Assembly: GCA_002281555.1 (NCBI GenBank)
Contig: NCGJ01000002.1
Location: 434,001-498,000, forward strand
Length of the DNA: 64,000 nucleotides
Source: Hydrogenophilales bacterium 28-61-23
GTDB taxonomy: Bacteria > Pseudomonadota > Gammaproteobacteria > Burkholderiales > Thiobacillaceae
Direction: 5' to 3'
The notes beneath the pieces are model-generated. The model saw only the letters and a program-made list of their open reading frames with translations. It was not told where the DNA came from and made no database searches. Positions within the stretch are counted from its first letter, which is position 1. Every line of letters starts with the position of its first letter. Shown here one piece after another: positions 16,779 to 30,221 of this stretch. The position numbers and the translations under genes are program-made.

Positions 16779-17582
16779 TCAGAAGAACGTACTAACCGCC
16801 GCATCCAGCGCATCACGCATGTCCGGATCGTCGGTGATCGGACGGACCAGCGCGACGCGGCAAGCGGACATCGGGTTGACGCCCTTGGCGATCAGCGAAC
16901 CCGCGTAGATCAGCATGCGGGTGGACAGACCTTCGTCGAGACCGTGGCCCTTGAGGTTGCGCGAACGCTCGGCGATGGACACCAGCTTGCCGGCCACTTC
17001 GGCGGAAACACCGGACTCGTGCGTGACGATTTCGGTTTCGATGGCATGTTCGGGATAGGTGAAATCCAGCCCGCCGAAGCGCTGCTTGGTGGACTGTTTC
17101 AAGTCCTTCATCAGCGACTGATAGCCAGGGTTGTAGGAAATGACAATCTGGAAATCCGGGTGGGCATGGACCAGTTCGCCCTTCTTTTCCAGCGGCAGCA
17201 CGCGACGGTTGTCGGTCAGCGGGTGGATGACGACCGTGGTGTCCTGGCGCGCTTCGACGATTTCGTCGAGATAGACAATGGCGCCATAGCGGGCGCCAAT
17301 GGCCAAGGGGCCGTCCTGCCATTCGGTGCCTTGCGCGGAAAGCAGGAAGCGGCCGACCAGATCGGAAGCGGTCATATCCTCGTTACACGCCACGGTGATC
17401 AGCGGCTTGTTCAGCCTGTGCGCCATGTATTCGACGAAACGCGTCTTGCCGCAGCCGGTGGGGCCTTTCAGCATCATCGGCATGCGTACCGAGTAGGCGG
17501 CTTCGAACAGCTCCACCTCGTCGGCGACGGCGCGATAGTAGGGTTCCTGGGTGACGCGGTATTGATCAACGATGTTGCTCAT
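16779..17582 (-). CDS. cbbQ: CbbQ, AAA+ RuBisCO activase subunit of the form I operon
   Basis: 267 aa from the ATG at 17582 (AAGGAG upstream). Walker A is GPTGCGKTR and Walker B is [10 protein letters not shown]; the pre-sensor [17 protein letters not shown] is shared with the other CbbQ. It powers release of inhibitory sugar phosphates from form I RuBisCO together with CbbO. It lies downstream of cbbS beyond a strong terminator, so its level is likely to be well below that of RuBisCO. Confidence 0.95.
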   Translation of the reverse strand: MSNIVDQYRVTQEPYYRAVADEVELFEAAYSVRMPMMLKGPTGCGKTRFVEYMAHRLNKPLITVACNEDMTASDLVGRFLLSAQGTEWQDGPLAIGARYGAIVYLDEIVEARQDTTVVIHPLTDNRRVLPLEKKGELVHAHPDFQIVISYNPGYQSLMKDLKQSTKQRFGGLDFTYPEHAIETEIVTHESGVSAEVAGKLVSIAERSRNLKGHGLDEGLSTRMLIYAGSLIAKGVNPMSACRVALVRPITDDPDMRDALDAAVSTFF

Positions 17583-17687
17583 GAAAGGCTCCTTGGTAAG
17601 AACGCACATTTGTCCACGAATTGCGCGCGAAATCGTTGTCGCGCCATTCGTGGAAAAACCGCAGTTGGCAAGCTCACGCCAGCCAAC

Positions 17688-17724
17688 AAAAAGCCCCCGC
17701 TACGCCAATCGCGCAGCGGGGGCC
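17688..17724 (-). terminator. Strong terminator after cbbS
   Basis: On the minus strand GCCCCCGCT pairs perfectly with AGCGGGGGC around a 13-base loop and is followed by TTTTTG. It lies 25 bases after the cbbS stop and before cbbQ. It is a classical factor-independent terminator and should strongly reduce readthrough. Confidence 0.88.
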
Positions 17725-17748
17725 GGATACTGCTAACCGCCGCGCGAC

Positions 17749-18105
17749 TTAAACCGTCTTGCCGCGGAAGATCACCATCGAAGCGCCTTGCGACTGATTG
17801 AAGTTGTTATAACCAATCAGACGCACGTGGTTGTCCGGGTTAGCCTTGTGGCAGGCTTCGGCTTCGGCCAGCACCACATTGACATCGGTTTCGCCGAACA
17901 TCGGCAGCTTCCACATGTACCAGTAAGAATCCATCAGATACGCGGGTTCGGTGTGCTCGATGGCGGGGTTCCAGCCTTTCTTCACCAGATACTCGACCTG
18001 CTTGCGGATGTTGGCCGCATCCATGGCGGGCAGGTAAGAGAAGGTTTCGAATTTGCGGCTGGCGGGATCGCTCACGCGGCTTTTGTAATCCATCACTTCA
18101 GACAT
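17749..18105 (-). CDS. cbbS: RuBisCO form I small subunit
   Basis: 118 aa from the ATG at 18105 (AAGGAAA upstream). The small subunit caps the L8 core in the L8S8 enzyme. Recognisable stretches are [41 protein letters not shown] and [14 protein letters not shown]. It follows cbbL after 94 bases that hold two inverted repeats. Confidence 0.97.
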   Translation of the reverse strand: MSEVMDYKSRVSDPASRKFETFSYLPAMDAANIRKQVEYLVKKGWNPAIEHTEPAYLMDSYWYMWKLPMFGETDVNVVLAEAEACHKANPDNHVRLIGYNNFNQSQGASMVIFRGKTV

Positions 18106-18132
18106 TTGCTTTCCTTTCAATTTGGGTTCTGG

Positions 18133-18202
18133 ATCCCGGATCGGGCTTATTGGCAACAACAAGGCGCGTCCGGGATGACATTGCGATGAAACCGCAATGT
18201 CA
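18133..18202 (-). promoter_or_regulatory. Two hairpins between cbbL and cbbS
   Basis: TGACATTGCG (18176-18185) pairs with CGCAATGTCA (18193-18202), which includes the cbbL stop codon. A second dyad, ATCCCGGA (18133-18140) with TCCGGGAT (18169-18176), follows immediately. There is no U-run, so I read them as mRNA stabilising or processing hairpins setting the large/small subunit ratio. This is inference. Confidence 0.55.
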
Positions 18203-19621
18203 CTTGTGGGCGACGTCCAGCTTGTCGACGGTATCGAACTCGAACTTGATCTCTTTCCAGGTTTCCATGGCGATCTTCAGTTCCGGGCTGTGCGAAGCGG
18301 CAGCGGTCAGGATGTCCTTGCCTTCCTTCTCCAGGGCACGACCCTGGTTGCGGGCTTCGACACAGGCTTCCAGCGCGACGCGGTTGGCGGCTGCACCGGC
18401 GGCGTTACCCCACGGGTGGCCCAAGGTGCCGCCACCAAACTGCAGCACGGAGTCGTCGCCGAAGATGTTGACCAGTGCCGGCATGTGCCAGACGTGGATA
18501 CCACCGGAGGCGACCGGAATCACGCCAGGCATGGAACCCCAGTCCTGATCGAAGAACAGGCCGCGGCTACGGTCTTCCGGAATGAACTCGTCACGCATGG
18601 TGTCGATCCAGCCCAGGGTGGCTTCACGGTCGCCTTCCAGCTTGCCGACGACGGTACCGGAGTGCAGGTGGTCGCCACCGGACAGACGCAGCACCTTGGT
18701 CAGGACGCGGAAGTGGATACCATGGTGCGGATTGCGGTCGAGCACGGCGTGCATGGCGCGGTGGATGTGCAGCAGCATGCCGTTGTCACGACACCAGTTG
18801 GCCAGACCCGTGTTGGCCGTCAGGCCGCCGGTCAGGTAGTCGTGCATGATGATCGGTGCGCCGATTTCCTTGGCGAACTCGGCCCGCTTGTACATTTCTT
18901 CCGGGGTCGGCGCGGTCACGTTCAGGTAGTGGCCCTTGCGCTCGCCGGTTTCACGTTCGGCTTTCAGGGTTGCTTCGTGAACGAAGGCGAAACGGTCACG
19001 CCAACGCATAAAGGGCTGGCTGTTGACGTTTTCGTCATCCTTGGTGAAGTCGAGACCGCCACGCAGGCACTCGTACACGGCGCGGCCGTAGTTCTTGGCG
19101 GACAGACCCAGCTTCGGCTTGATCGTGCAGCCCAGCAGCGGACGGCCGTATTTGTTCATGCGGTCACGTTCGACCTGGATACCCGCGGGCGGGCCGCCAC
19201 AGGTTTTGACGTAAGCGATCGGGAAGCGCACGTCTTCCAGACGCAGGGCGCGCAGGGCCTTGAAGCCGAACACGTTGCCGACCAGCGAGGTCAGCACGTT
19301 AACCACGGAACCTTCTTCGAACAGGTCGATCGGGTAAGCCACGAAAGCGTAGAAGCAGGTGTCGTCACCGGGCACGTCCTCGATGCGATAAGCGCGGCCC
19401 TTGTAGTAATCCAGGTCGGTCAGCAGGTCGGTCCAAACTGTGGTCCAGGTGCCGGTTGAAGACTCGGCGGCAACGGCGGCGGCGACTTCTTCGCGCGGCA
19501 CGCCCGGCTGCGGCGTGATCTTGAAGCAGGCCAGGATGTCGGTATCCAGCGGGGTGTAATCGGGGGTCCAATAGGTCTGGCGGTATTCTTTAACGCCAGC
19601 GTTGTAGGTCTTCACAGCCAT
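18200..19621 (-). CDS. cbbL: RuBisCO form I large subunit (form IA type)
   Basis: 473 aa. It carries out CO2 fixation in the Calvin cycle as part of L8S8 RuBisCO. Active-site residues include K168 in TIKPKLGL, the carbamylated K194 in [10 protein letters not shown] and loop 6 [11 protein letters not shown]. The sequence around [20 protein letters not shown] is typical of form I from proteobacteria. Association with cbbQO and absence of carboxysome genes point to the non-carboxysomal IAq group. The ATG at 19621 follows AAGGAG. The operon is headed by a CbbR-type site and divergent cbbR. Confidence 0.98.
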   Translation of the reverse strand: MAVKTYNAGVKEYRQTYWTPDYTPLDTDILACFKITPQPGVPREEVAAAVAAESSTGTWTTVWTDLLTDLDYYKGRAYRIEDVPGDDTCFYAFVAYPIDLFEEGSVVNVLTSLVGNVFGFKALRALRLEDVRFPIAYVKTCGGPPAGIQVERDRMNKYGRPLLGCTIKPKLGLSAKNYGRAVYECLRGGLDFTKDDENVNSQPFMRWRDRFAFVHEATLKAERETGERKGHYLNVTAPTPEEMYKRAEFAKEIGAPIIMHDYLTGGLTANTGLANWCRDNGMLLHIHRAMHAVLDRNPHHGIHFRVLTKVLRLSGGDHLHSGTVVGKLEGDREATLGWIDTMRDEFIPEDRSRGLFFDQDWGSMPGVIPVASGGIHVWHMPALVNIFGDDSVLQFGGGTLGHPWGNAAGAAANRVALEACVEARNQGRALEKEGKDILTAAASHSPELKIAMETWKEIKFEFDTVDKLDVAHK

Positions 19622-19708
19622 TTATCGCTCCTTATGGGGATTTGGGTTGGTCCAACGAATCGGCTTCAGGTCGATTCGAAGTGGGGCGAATATTGGCGGC
19701 CGAAAAGC

Positions 19709-19756
19709 ATAAATAACAGTCACATTTTTCTATTGTCACGATAGATTTATGTCTAT
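19709..19756. promoter_or_regulatory. Probable CbbR operator of cbbL
   Basis: ATAAA at 19709 lies 32 bases before the inverted repeat ATAGATTTATGTCTAT (19741-19756). The layout is the same as at 9430-9477 (cbbM) and 30165-30212 (second cbbR). It sits between divergent cbbL and cbbR, 88-135 bases from the cbbL start. Confidence 0.7.
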
Positions 19757-19762
19757 GATTCT

Positions 19763-19825
19763 GTGAAACGTGATCTGCGCGCTGCGCGGCTGGGTGAAAA
19801 GTGACAGCCTCGCGCCACGTTTCAC
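19763..19825. promoter_or_regulatory. Inverted repeat in the cbbR leader
   Basis: GTGAAACGTG (19763-19772) is exactly mirrored by CACGTTTCAC (19816-19825), and GTTTCAC is repeated once more just after. Small tandem hairpins (CTGCGGCGCAG type) follow before the cbbR start. The transcript of cbbR would fold strongly here; a regulatory role is possible but unproven. Confidence 0.45.
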
Positions 19826-19883
19826 GTTTCACCTGCGGCGCAGCCGCATCACCCGCAGCGAAGCTGCATCACGCCCTTGACCC

Positions 19884-20828
19884 ATGCGCCATCACACCAC
19901 TTTCCGCCAACTCGAAATCTTCGAAGCCATCGCCCGCCTGAGCAGCTTCACGCGCGCGTCCGAAGAGCTTTATCTGACCCAACCCACCGTCTCCATGCAG
20001 ATGAAGAAGCTCACCGAAACGGTCGGCGCGCCGCTGGTGGAACAGGTGGGCAAAAAGGTGTCGCTGACCGAGGACGGCCGCGAACTGGCCCAGGCCACGC
20101 GCGAAATCTTCGCCATCCTCGACCGCTACACCATGTCGGTGGCGGAGCGGCAGGGCTTGGAGAAGGGCAAGCTGAAGCTGATGGCCATCACCACCGCCTC
20201 CTACTTCGCGCCGCGCCTGCTGGGGGAGTTCGCCAAGCTGCATCCCGGCATCGAGGTCAGCCTGCGCGTCACCAACAAGGAACAGGTGCTGGCCAGCATG
20301 GCCGACAATCTGGACGATCTTTATCTGCTGGGGACGCCGCCGGAGGAAATCGACGTGGTGGCGACGCCGATCATGGATAACCCGATAGTCGTGCTCGCCG
20401 CGCCCGATCACCCCTTGGCCCAGGAAAAACACCTTACCCTGGAACGCCTGGCGCAAGAACCCTGGGTCATGCGCGAGGCCGGTTCCGGCACGCGCAAGGC
20501 CATCGAGCAACTGTTCCATGAACATGGCCTGGAAATCCGCCCGCGCCTGGAACTGGGCAGCAACGAGGCGATCAAGCAGGCCATTCTGGCTGACCTGGGC
20601 ATTTCCGCGCTGTCCTGCCATGCACTCACCCTGCACCAACCGGGCCAATTCGCGGTGCTCAAAGTGGCCGGCTTCCCGATCCAGCGCCACTGGTACGCGG
20701 TCTATCCGGCCGGCCGGCAGATCTCGGTGGTGGCGCGCGCGTTTCTGGCGTTCCTGCTCACCCAGAAGGACAGCACCGCCTGCGCGCCCGGGAGCGGCGG
20801 GGCATGTTGCGGGGTGGCGTGCGGGTGA
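19884..20828 (+). CDS. cbbR: CbbR, LysR-type regulator of the form I RuBisCO operon
   Basis: 314 aa. The winged helix (RQLEIFEAIARLSSFTRASE, YLTQPTVSMQMKKL) and the effector domain (LMAITTASYFAPRLLGEF, LRVTNKEQVL, WYAVYPAGRQ) are typical of CbbR. CbbR activates cbb operons in response to metabolites such as RuBP, ATP or NADPH, depending on species. It is divergent from cbbL across 262 bases containing the shared operator. A second CbbR at 30222 is closely related. Confidence 0.95.
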   Translation: MRHHTTFRQLEIFEAIARLSSFTRASEELYLTQPTVSMQMKKLTETVGAPLVEQVGKKVSLTEDGRELAQATREIFAILDRYTMSVAERQGLEKGKLKLMAITTASYFAPRLLGEFAKLHPGIEVSLRVTNKEQVLASMADNLDDLYLLGTPPEEIDVVATPIMDNPIVVLAAPDHPLAQEKHLTLERLAQEPWVMREAGSGTRKAIEQLFHEHGLEIRPRLELGSNEAIKQAILADLGISALSCHALTLHQPGQFAVLKVAGFPIQRHWYAVYPAGRQISVVARAFLAFLLTQKDSTACAPGSGGACCGVACG

Positions 20829-20989
20829 AGCTGAGGCATGTCGATGACGGGTCTTTCTATTGAGTCTTGGCCTGGGCTCTGTCCCTTTCCTGTTGCCTCC
20901 CAAATATTCCTCAAGATTACGATTCCCGTGTCGTAAAGACGGGCGTCAGGTCACTGGCAACCACACCTACCAACGTCGAGGAGACATTC

Positions 20990-21436
20990 ATGCGCATTAA
21001 TTCCCTGCTTTCCCTGTTCGCCCTCTCCGCCCTGATGGCCGCCTTGCCGGCTCGCGCGGCGGAAGACACGCCCAACAGCATTCCCGGCGGCACTTTCGTC
21101 AGCGTCGACCAGGCCAAGGCGCAGTTCGACAAGGGCGCCGTGTTTGTCGATGCGCGCGTGGCCGCGGAATACGCCGAAAAGCACATCAAGGGCGCGCTGA
21201 ACGTGCCGTTCAAGGAGGAATTCCCCAAGGTCGCCAAGACCGGCCCGGGCGACAAGATGGACCTCGGCAAGCTGCCGGCCGACAAGAACAAGGTCCTGGT
21301 GTTCTACTGCAATGGCTCGCCGTGCTGGAAGGGCTACAAGGGCGCAGACCAGGCCATCAAGGCGGGCTACAAGAAGGTGTCCTGGTTCCGCGACGGCATG
21401 CCGGCATGGGAAGGCAAGGGCCTGCCGACCGAATAA
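20990..21436 (+). CDS. Secreted single-domain rhodanese
   Basis: 148 aa from the ATG at 20990 (GAGGAGA upstream). A clear signal peptide ends in ALPARAA. The domain has AEYAEKHIKGALNVPF and the active-site loop FYCNGSPCWKGYKGAD with the persulfide Cys. The CNG-type loop is shared with the rhodanese of the cbbM operon (3549-4007). It probably handles sulfane sulfur in the periplasm. The chemoreceptor gene starts 33 bases after its stop on the same strand and may be cotranscribed. Confidence 0.88.
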   Translation: MRINSLLSLFALSALMAALPARAAEDTPNSIPGGTFVSVDQAKAQFDKGAVFVDARVAAEYAEKHIKGALNVPFKEEFPKVAKTGPGDKMDLGKLPADKNKVLVFYCNGSPCWKGYKGADQAIKAGYKKVSWFRDGMPAWEGKGLPTE

Positions 21437-21469
21437 GCCGCCATTTGCGAACATGAACGGGAGAAGACC

Positions 21470-23092
21470 ATGATCCACACCCTGCGCGGCCTGCTGATTC
21501 TGATGGCGGGCGTGACCACGATCTGCGTGCTGGCCCTGGGCGGCATGGCCATCCAGGCCGCGCGCGGCGGCGCCAACGCACTCGACGAGGTCAATACGCA
21601 GGCGGTCTCCCCGTTGATCCTGCTCACCGGCATCGAGCGGCGTATCAAGGAGGTTCGCTTCCGCATCGCCGGTGTGGCCCTTGGGCAGTTGCCCACGGTG
21701 GGCTCTGCCAACCATCTCAAAGAGACGCAAGCCGCGTTGCCGGGGGAATGGGCCCAGTTCCGGACGCTGGCCACGGCGGGCGCTCTGCCCGAGGAAGAGA
21801 AGAAGCTTCTCGAGAAGATCGACACCGGCATGACGGGTCTGCAGGCGCTCATGGGGCGCCTGCTCACGGCCTACCAGAACGACGACATGGCGACCGTGAA
21901 GAGCATTCTGGAAGACGACTGGCCATTGGTGCACGGCAAGGTCATCAAGCCGATGGAGCAGTTCATGCCCTACTACCAGGGCGTGGTCAGCACGGCGTTC
22001 GATGCCACGCGGCAGAAGGCGGTGCGCACAGTCTGGATCGTCGCGGCCCTGCTGGCGGCGGCGTTGGTATTACTGACCGGTGTCAACGGGTTCATGCAAA
22101 TGCGCATGAAGAAGCAGCTTGGCGCCGCCAGAAGCGCGGTCGAGGCGGTCGCGCGTTTCGATCTGACCCAGGCCATTGCGGTGACCGGCAGAGATGAAAT
22201 CAGCGACCTTCTGAAAAGCCTGTCCGCCATGCAGGAGCAGTTGCGCGGCGTGGTGACCCGGGTGCGAGGGGGCGCACAGACGCTGGAGCAGCTTTCCAGC
22301 GACCTGGCACAAGCCAGCTCGGCTGTGGCCGGCGCCAGCACGGAGCAGGCGGAATCCGCCTCCGGCATGGCCGCTTCCGTGGAACAGCTGTCGGTTTCCA
22401 TCGATCAGATGAGCGAACACGCCAAGGAGTCCAATAATCTCGCCCAGCGCTCCGGCAGCGCCGCGCAGGAAGGTCGCGAAGTGACGCTGAACGCGGCGCG
22501 CGAGATGGCCGCCATCGCCGAAGGTGCGCGCGAATCCTCGTCCATCGTCACCGAACTGGGCGGCTTGTCAACGGAGATTACCGGCATCGTCAACGTCATC
22601 AAGGACATCGCCGATCAGACCAATCTGCTCGCGCTCAATGCGGCCATCGAAGCCGCCCGCGCCGGGGAGCAAGGACGCGGCTTCGCCGTGGTGGCGGACG
22701 AGGTGAGAAAGCTGGCGGAACGCACCGCTGCCTCCACGCAGCAGATCGGCGACATGATTCAACGCATCCAGAGCGGTACCCGACGCGCGGTGGATGCCAT
22801 GGAAACGGGCGTTTCCCGCGCTACCCAAGGCGAGGACATGGCCCGCCGCGCGGGCGAGGCCATTAACCAGATCGAGCAACGCGCCGGCGAGGTGATGCGC
22901 GCCGTGAGCGAAATTCAGCTTTCCCTCACGGAACAAAGCGCGGCGGCGAGGGATGTGGCGACCCGTGTGGAACGCATCGCCCAGATGACCGAAACCAACT
23001 CCAGCGCCAGCCGTCAGACCAGTTCGACTGCGCAGAACGTGTCGCAACTGGCCGGCCAGTTGAACGAAACGGTGGCGGGCTTCCGGGTTTGA
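21470..23092 (+). CDS. Methyl-accepting chemotaxis protein
   Basis: 540 aa. An N-terminal helix (about 5-28), a four-helix periplasmic region (about 30-185), a second helix (about 187-208), HAMP and the cytoplasmic signalling domain. The hairpin tip [20 protein letters not shown], with the following [20 protein letters not shown], is essentially the consensus. It should signal to CheA/CheW. The ligand is unknown. Being in line with the secreted rhodanese gene, it could respond to a sulfur-related signal, but this is only inference. Confidence 0.93.
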   Translation: MIHTLRGLLILMAGVTTICVLALGGMAIQAARGGANALDEVNTQAVSPLILLTGIERRIKEVRFRIAGVALGQLPTVGSANHLKETQAALPGEWAQFRTLATAGALPEEEKKLLEKIDTGMTGLQALMGRLLTAYQNDDMATVKSILEDDWPLVHGKVIKPMEQFMPYYQGVVSTAFDATRQKAVRTVWIVAALLAAALVLLTGVNGFMQMRMKKQLGAARSAVEAVARFDLTQAIAVTGRDEISDLLKSLSAMQEQLRGVVTRVRGGAQTLEQLSSDLAQASSAVAGASTEQAESASGMAASVEQLSVSIDQMSEHAKESNNLAQRSGSAAQEGREVTLNAAREMAAIAEGARESSSIVTELGGLSTEITGIVNVIKDIADQTNLLALNAAIEAARAGEQGRGFAVVADEVRKLAERTAASTQQIGDMIQRIQSGTRRAVDAMETGVSRATQGEDMARRAGEAINQIEQRAGEVMRAVSEIQLSLTEQSAAARDVATRVERIAQMTETNSSASRQTSSTAQNVSQLAGQLNETVAGFRV

Positions 23093-23178
23093 TCGACCCG
23101 CTGGTCTCAAACGGAGACTAGCCGCTGGAATTCACCGCAACAGCCTGGCCAGCCCGGCCGAGGCCATCCGGATCGCGG

Positions 23179-24323
23179 TCAGGCTGGCGGCCGGGTATTT
23201 TCCCCCGCAATGACGCCCTGCAGGCCGGCGGCGACCTGGTGCAGCCGGTCACTCAGCGACTTGCCCTCATGCTGCAGCTGGTTGTAGCGATCGATGGCCG
23301 AGCGGGCCAGGCTGAGCAGCGCCTCCTCCTGGCTGCCCGTCATCTCCAGGCGGACAAAATTCCGCTCGAGTTCGGTCAGGCAGTCGTTGCCGACTTCCAG
23401 AACGCGAAGGCGGTTTTCGTTCTGTTTCGCCTCGATCGCGGCCAGGGTGGCACTGAGTTCCGCGGCCGCGCGCACGATGCCGTCCGCCTGGGCCAGGCGC
23501 TGCCGCTCGCTTTGCATGGCCCGCAACCGGCTTTCGGCGCCCTCGGCGATGATGGCCAGGTGGTCGCGCAGGCGACCGATGCGGTCCGGGTCGTCCATGG
23601 GCAGGTTGGGCACCAGGAGAGTGATGCGCGGGTAGTTGATGGCGAGGCGGTCGCTGAACTGGAAGATGCGGTCCATTTCGCGCGCATGGCACAGGATGGA
23701 CTGCTCCAGAGGTGTACACAGGCCGTGGCTGGAATGGCATTCCGTCGCGGCGCCGTCGCGCAACTCCAGCATGACCTGCAGACCATACTGACCCATGGCT
23801 TCGAACAGGGCGGTGGCCAGTTGTGCGGGCGTGGCGCAGGCGAAGGAGGCGCGCAGGAACTGGATCACCGTGCCCTGCTCGCCCATGAAGGACATGGCGG
23901 AGAAGGCCGCCTGCTGGGCATATTGGGCCTGCTCCGCGATGCCGCGCTTCTGTTCCAGGTACTGCTCGGCGAGGCGCACCTTCTGTGCCAGTTGCTTGGG
24001 CTGAAACGGCTTGAGCATGAAATCGTTGCCGCCGGCGTCATACGCGGCCAGGTGCGTCTCCAGGTCGTTGCGCGCGGAGATGAAGATCACCTGGGCATGG
24101 CAGTCACCCGTCTCGCGCAATGCATGGCAGGTGGCGATGCCATCCAGACCGGGCATCTCCACGTCCATGAGGATGAGGTCGGGGGCCTGATCGAGCGCGG
24201 CCAGGCATTGCTCGCCGGTGTCGAACACGCGCACTTCGAAGTGCGGGTCGTTCAGTTGATCGACGGTGATCATCTGTGCGACCGGGTCGTCATCGACGAC
24301 GAATATCTTGAAGGTCTTGTCAC

Positions 24324-24327
<4 letters not shown>
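23179..24327 (-). CDS. Response regulator with unassigned C-terminal signalling region
   Basis: 382 aa. The receiver domain (1-125) has the acidic pocket VVDDDP, the phospho-acceptor D55 in LILMDVEMPG and the conserved Lys in LKPF. Residues 130-380 show no DNA-binding, GGDEF or EAL motif; they include a region like a sensing module (FLRASFACATPAQLATALFE) and a long helical tail. The ATG overlaps the stop of the hybrid kinase gene (ATGA), so it is its coupled partner. Confidence 0.85.
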
Positions 24328-28133
<3,806 letters not shown>

Positions 28134-28135
28134 GC

Positions 28136-28981
28136 CTAGTCTCCTTTGACGGCGGCGTTACGGTAGAAACGGCGGTAGTTGTCGTAGTCCCCGTCCTCCG
28201 CCCGCACGAAAGACCACAACTGCTTGGACTCCAGGGCGTCGGCGCTGGCCTGCAGGGCTTTCCGCCCCTCGGGGTCCTTGTGCATGCCGATGAAGGCTTC
28301 GCGCACCGCCTCCACCAGTTTGGCCGGCATGGAGGGGTGCGCCATGACGGGAATGTCCAGATAGGGGTCCGAGATCCAGATCGCTCTGAAGCGAAAGTCC
28401 TCGCGCTGCGCATATTTTTCCAGGAGCTTCTTGTTCACCGCTGCCGCGGCCACCTTGCCGAACTGCAGTTGGGACATGGCGCCCTCCTGGTTGCCGGCGA
28501 ACACCTCCTGCACTTCGACGCCGCCCTTGATCAGCTGGTCCATGGGTAGCCAGTAGCCGACGAAGGCATCTCTGGAAGGGAAGGCCACCGCCGCGCCCTT
28601 GAGATCCTTCAGTGACCGCGCCGGGCTGTCCTCGCGCACCACGATCGCGCCGTGGATCGGCGCCCCGGACATGCGCAGGATGACCTTGTAGCCGATCTTG
28701 TCCCGCTCCGGCGTGAACATGTGATTGGTGTAGGCGAAGGCGTGCTCGCCGCGCTCGGTCATGGCTGTGGTTTCCGGGGCGGTCTTGCCCATTTTCAAAT
28801 GCAGCGTCGCGCCGGCCTTGCGGCCCACATAGGCGAGGATTGGGTTCCAGGACTGCGCGGTCAGCGCCACGCTGCGCTGGTTGATGACCCCGAAATTGAG
28901 CGGTTTGCCTTCATCCGCCTGGGCCGCCAAAGCGAAGAAAGCCAGAGATGCTGCGACGCACCGTCGGGTAAAGCACGCCAT
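28136..28981 (-). CDS. PhnD-like periplasmic binding protein, likely kinase-associated sensor
   Basis: 281 aa from the ATG at 28981 behind AGGAGG. A signal peptide (about 1-22, ending AAQA) precedes a PhnD/phosphonate-type binding domain (LNFGVINQRS, MTERGEHAFAYTNHMFTP, DLKGAAVAFPSRDAFVGYW). No ABC permease or ATPase is nearby; instead the hybrid kinase starts two bases after the stop. That arrangement suggests ligand delivery to the kinase rather than transport. The ligand (phosphonate, phosphite or another oxyanion) cannot be told from sequence. Confidence 0.85.
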   Translation of the reverse strand: MACFTRRCVAASLAFFALAAQADEGKPLNFGVINQRSVALTAQSWNPILAYVGRKAGATLHLKMGKTAPETTAMTERGEHAFAYTNHMFTPERDKIGYKVILRMSGAPIHGAIVVREDSPARSLKDLKGAAVAFPSRDAFVGYWLPMDQLIKGGVEVQEVFAGNQEGAMSQLQFGKVAAAAVNKKLLEKYAQREDFRFRAIWISDPYLDIPVMAHPSMPAKLVEAVREAFIGMHKDPEGRKALQASADALESKQLWSFVRAEDGDYDNYRRFYRNAAVKGD

Positions 28982-29135
28982 ACGGCCTCCTGATTGTTTC
29001 CATCTCACATCGAGCGATGATGGTTACGTTGAGTATCGGGACTGTTGAGGAAAACTTGAGGCGGCCCGGCCAGACGGGTTGCGGCGGGAAGGGCTTGGTC
29101 TGGGCGTGAGCTGGCTGGTGTCGTGGCGCTATCGG

Positions 29136-29534
29136 CTATGCGCCGCCACGCGTGCCCTGCTGGATGAATTCGATCTTGTAGCCGTCCGGATCTTCAACAA
29201 AAGCGATCACCGTGCTGCCGTGCTGCATCGGCCCGGCCGGCCGGGTGACCTTGCCTCCTTTGGCGGCCACTTCAGCACAGGCGCGGTTCGCGTCGTCCAC
29301 TTCGATCGCGATATGGCCGAAGGCGGTGCCCAGTTCATAACGCTCCACGCCCCAGTTGTAGGTCAGTTCCAGTACCGCATGCTCGGATTCGTCGCCGTAA
29401 CCGACGAAAGCCAGCGTGAACTTGCCCTCGGGATAATCCTTGCGGCGCAGCAAGCGCATGCCGAGGACTTGTGTGTAAAAGCCGATGGAGCGCTCCAGAT
29501 CGCCGACCCGGAGCATGGTGTGCAGCATGCGCAT
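29136..29534 (-). CDS. gloA: Lactoylglutathione lyase (glyoxalase I)
   Basis: 132 aa from the ATG at 29534 (AAGGGGAT upstream). It isomerises the methylglyoxal-glutathione adduct to S-lactoylglutathione. Metal ligands can be placed at the N-terminal His (RMLHTMLRV), the Glu of [10 protein letters not shown], the His of FGHIAIEV and the Glu of YKIEFIQQ, matching the nickel-type enzyme. Length is usual. The codon use matches neighbours. Confidence 0.95.
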   Translation of the reverse strand: MRMLHTMLRVGDLERSIGFYTQVLGMRLLRRKDYPEGKFTLAFVGYGDESEHAVLELTYNWGVERYELGTAFGHIAIEVDDANRACAEVAAKGGKVTRPAGPMQHGSTVIAFVEDPDGYKIEFIQQGTRGGA

Positions 29535-29580
29535 GATGTGTATCCCCTTCTTGTCGGACACGGATGTCTGGACGCCGCAA

Positions 29581-29778
29581 TCAGGCCGTGGTGTCGAGCC
29601 GATTGCCGAGGTGAGGTGGGTTTGAGGTCGTTTGGGCCGCGCCTTCGAGGAGTTGCAACACGGCCTGGGCTTCGGCCTCGATGGATGTCTTCAACACAGC
29701 CATCTGTACGTTGCTCGCAAGCAGTGATTGCCGCATGCCTATGGCCGCGGCGGCAATGCCGGAAACCGTGTCACTCAT
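29581..29778 (-). CDS. Small YjfB-like putative motility protein
   Basis: 65 aa from the ATG at 29778 (GGGGAG upstream). The pattern [20 protein letters not shown] followed by [19 protein letters not shown] is that of the YjfB family (putative motility proteins of unknown mechanism). No flagellar genes are visible here, but a chemoreceptor lies at 21470. Confidence 0.7.
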   Translation of the reverse strand: MSDTVSGIAAAAIGMRQSLLASNVQMAVLKTSIEAEAQAVLQLLEGAAQTTSNPPHLGNRLDTTA

Positions 29779-30164
29779 GATTACTCCCCTGTCGCACTCT
29801 GAAAAATGCGATGCTCGAAATACGTTCATACACCAATTCGAATTTTTTATCCGATTCGATTCCGATCATCGAAATTTCTCCTCGCTGAGTGTGTGGCCGT
29901 CTGGATGCGGATCGGGTGGCGATTATAGGTCGCTCCCCTGACCAAATCAGGCCTGGCCGGGCCGCAATGAGCGGGGTTTTGCGCGGCACGGGAATCCGCT
30001 CGGCTGCTCGGGTAGCGGTCGATGTTCTGGAGAAAGAACCGGTTCGCCTTGATCCCGTCGACACGCGGGTCCATCAACCGACATCTCATGCCTGGCGACT
30101 GGCGTCGATTCTGTCTAACCGGCGCGGGCAAAGCGCCGGATGCCGGTCGAAGCGCGCGTGATTT
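29779..30164. other. Intergenic region before the second cbbR
   Basis: No gene is evident in these 386 bases. The part up to about 29890 is AT-richer and must carry the promoter for the YjfB-like gene. The middle is GC-rich without a clear repeat. The right end joins the CbbR-type operator at 30165-30212. Confidence 0.4.
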
Positions 30165-30212
30165 ATAAGAAAAAGTCATGATTGCGGTCGGATTCGATAA
30201 GTGATTGCTTAT
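30165..30212. promoter_or_regulatory. CbbR-type operator upstream of the second cbbR
   Basis: ATAAG at 30165, in the context ATAAGAAAAA, is followed 32 bases on by the dyad ATAAG-N6-CTTAT (30197-30212). The cbbM region has the same ATAAGAAAAA start, the same ATGATT after it and the same dyad at the same spacing. The dyad ends 9 bases before the start codon at 30222, so it probably mediates autoregulation. Confidence 0.7.
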
Positions 30213-30221
30213 AATCCGTCG

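Noticed and set aside
14053-20828. Carboxysome genes linked to cbbLS
   Set aside because: The genes around cbbLS are cbbQ, cbbO and a 98-residue protein; no shell proteins or CsoS2-like sequence is present.
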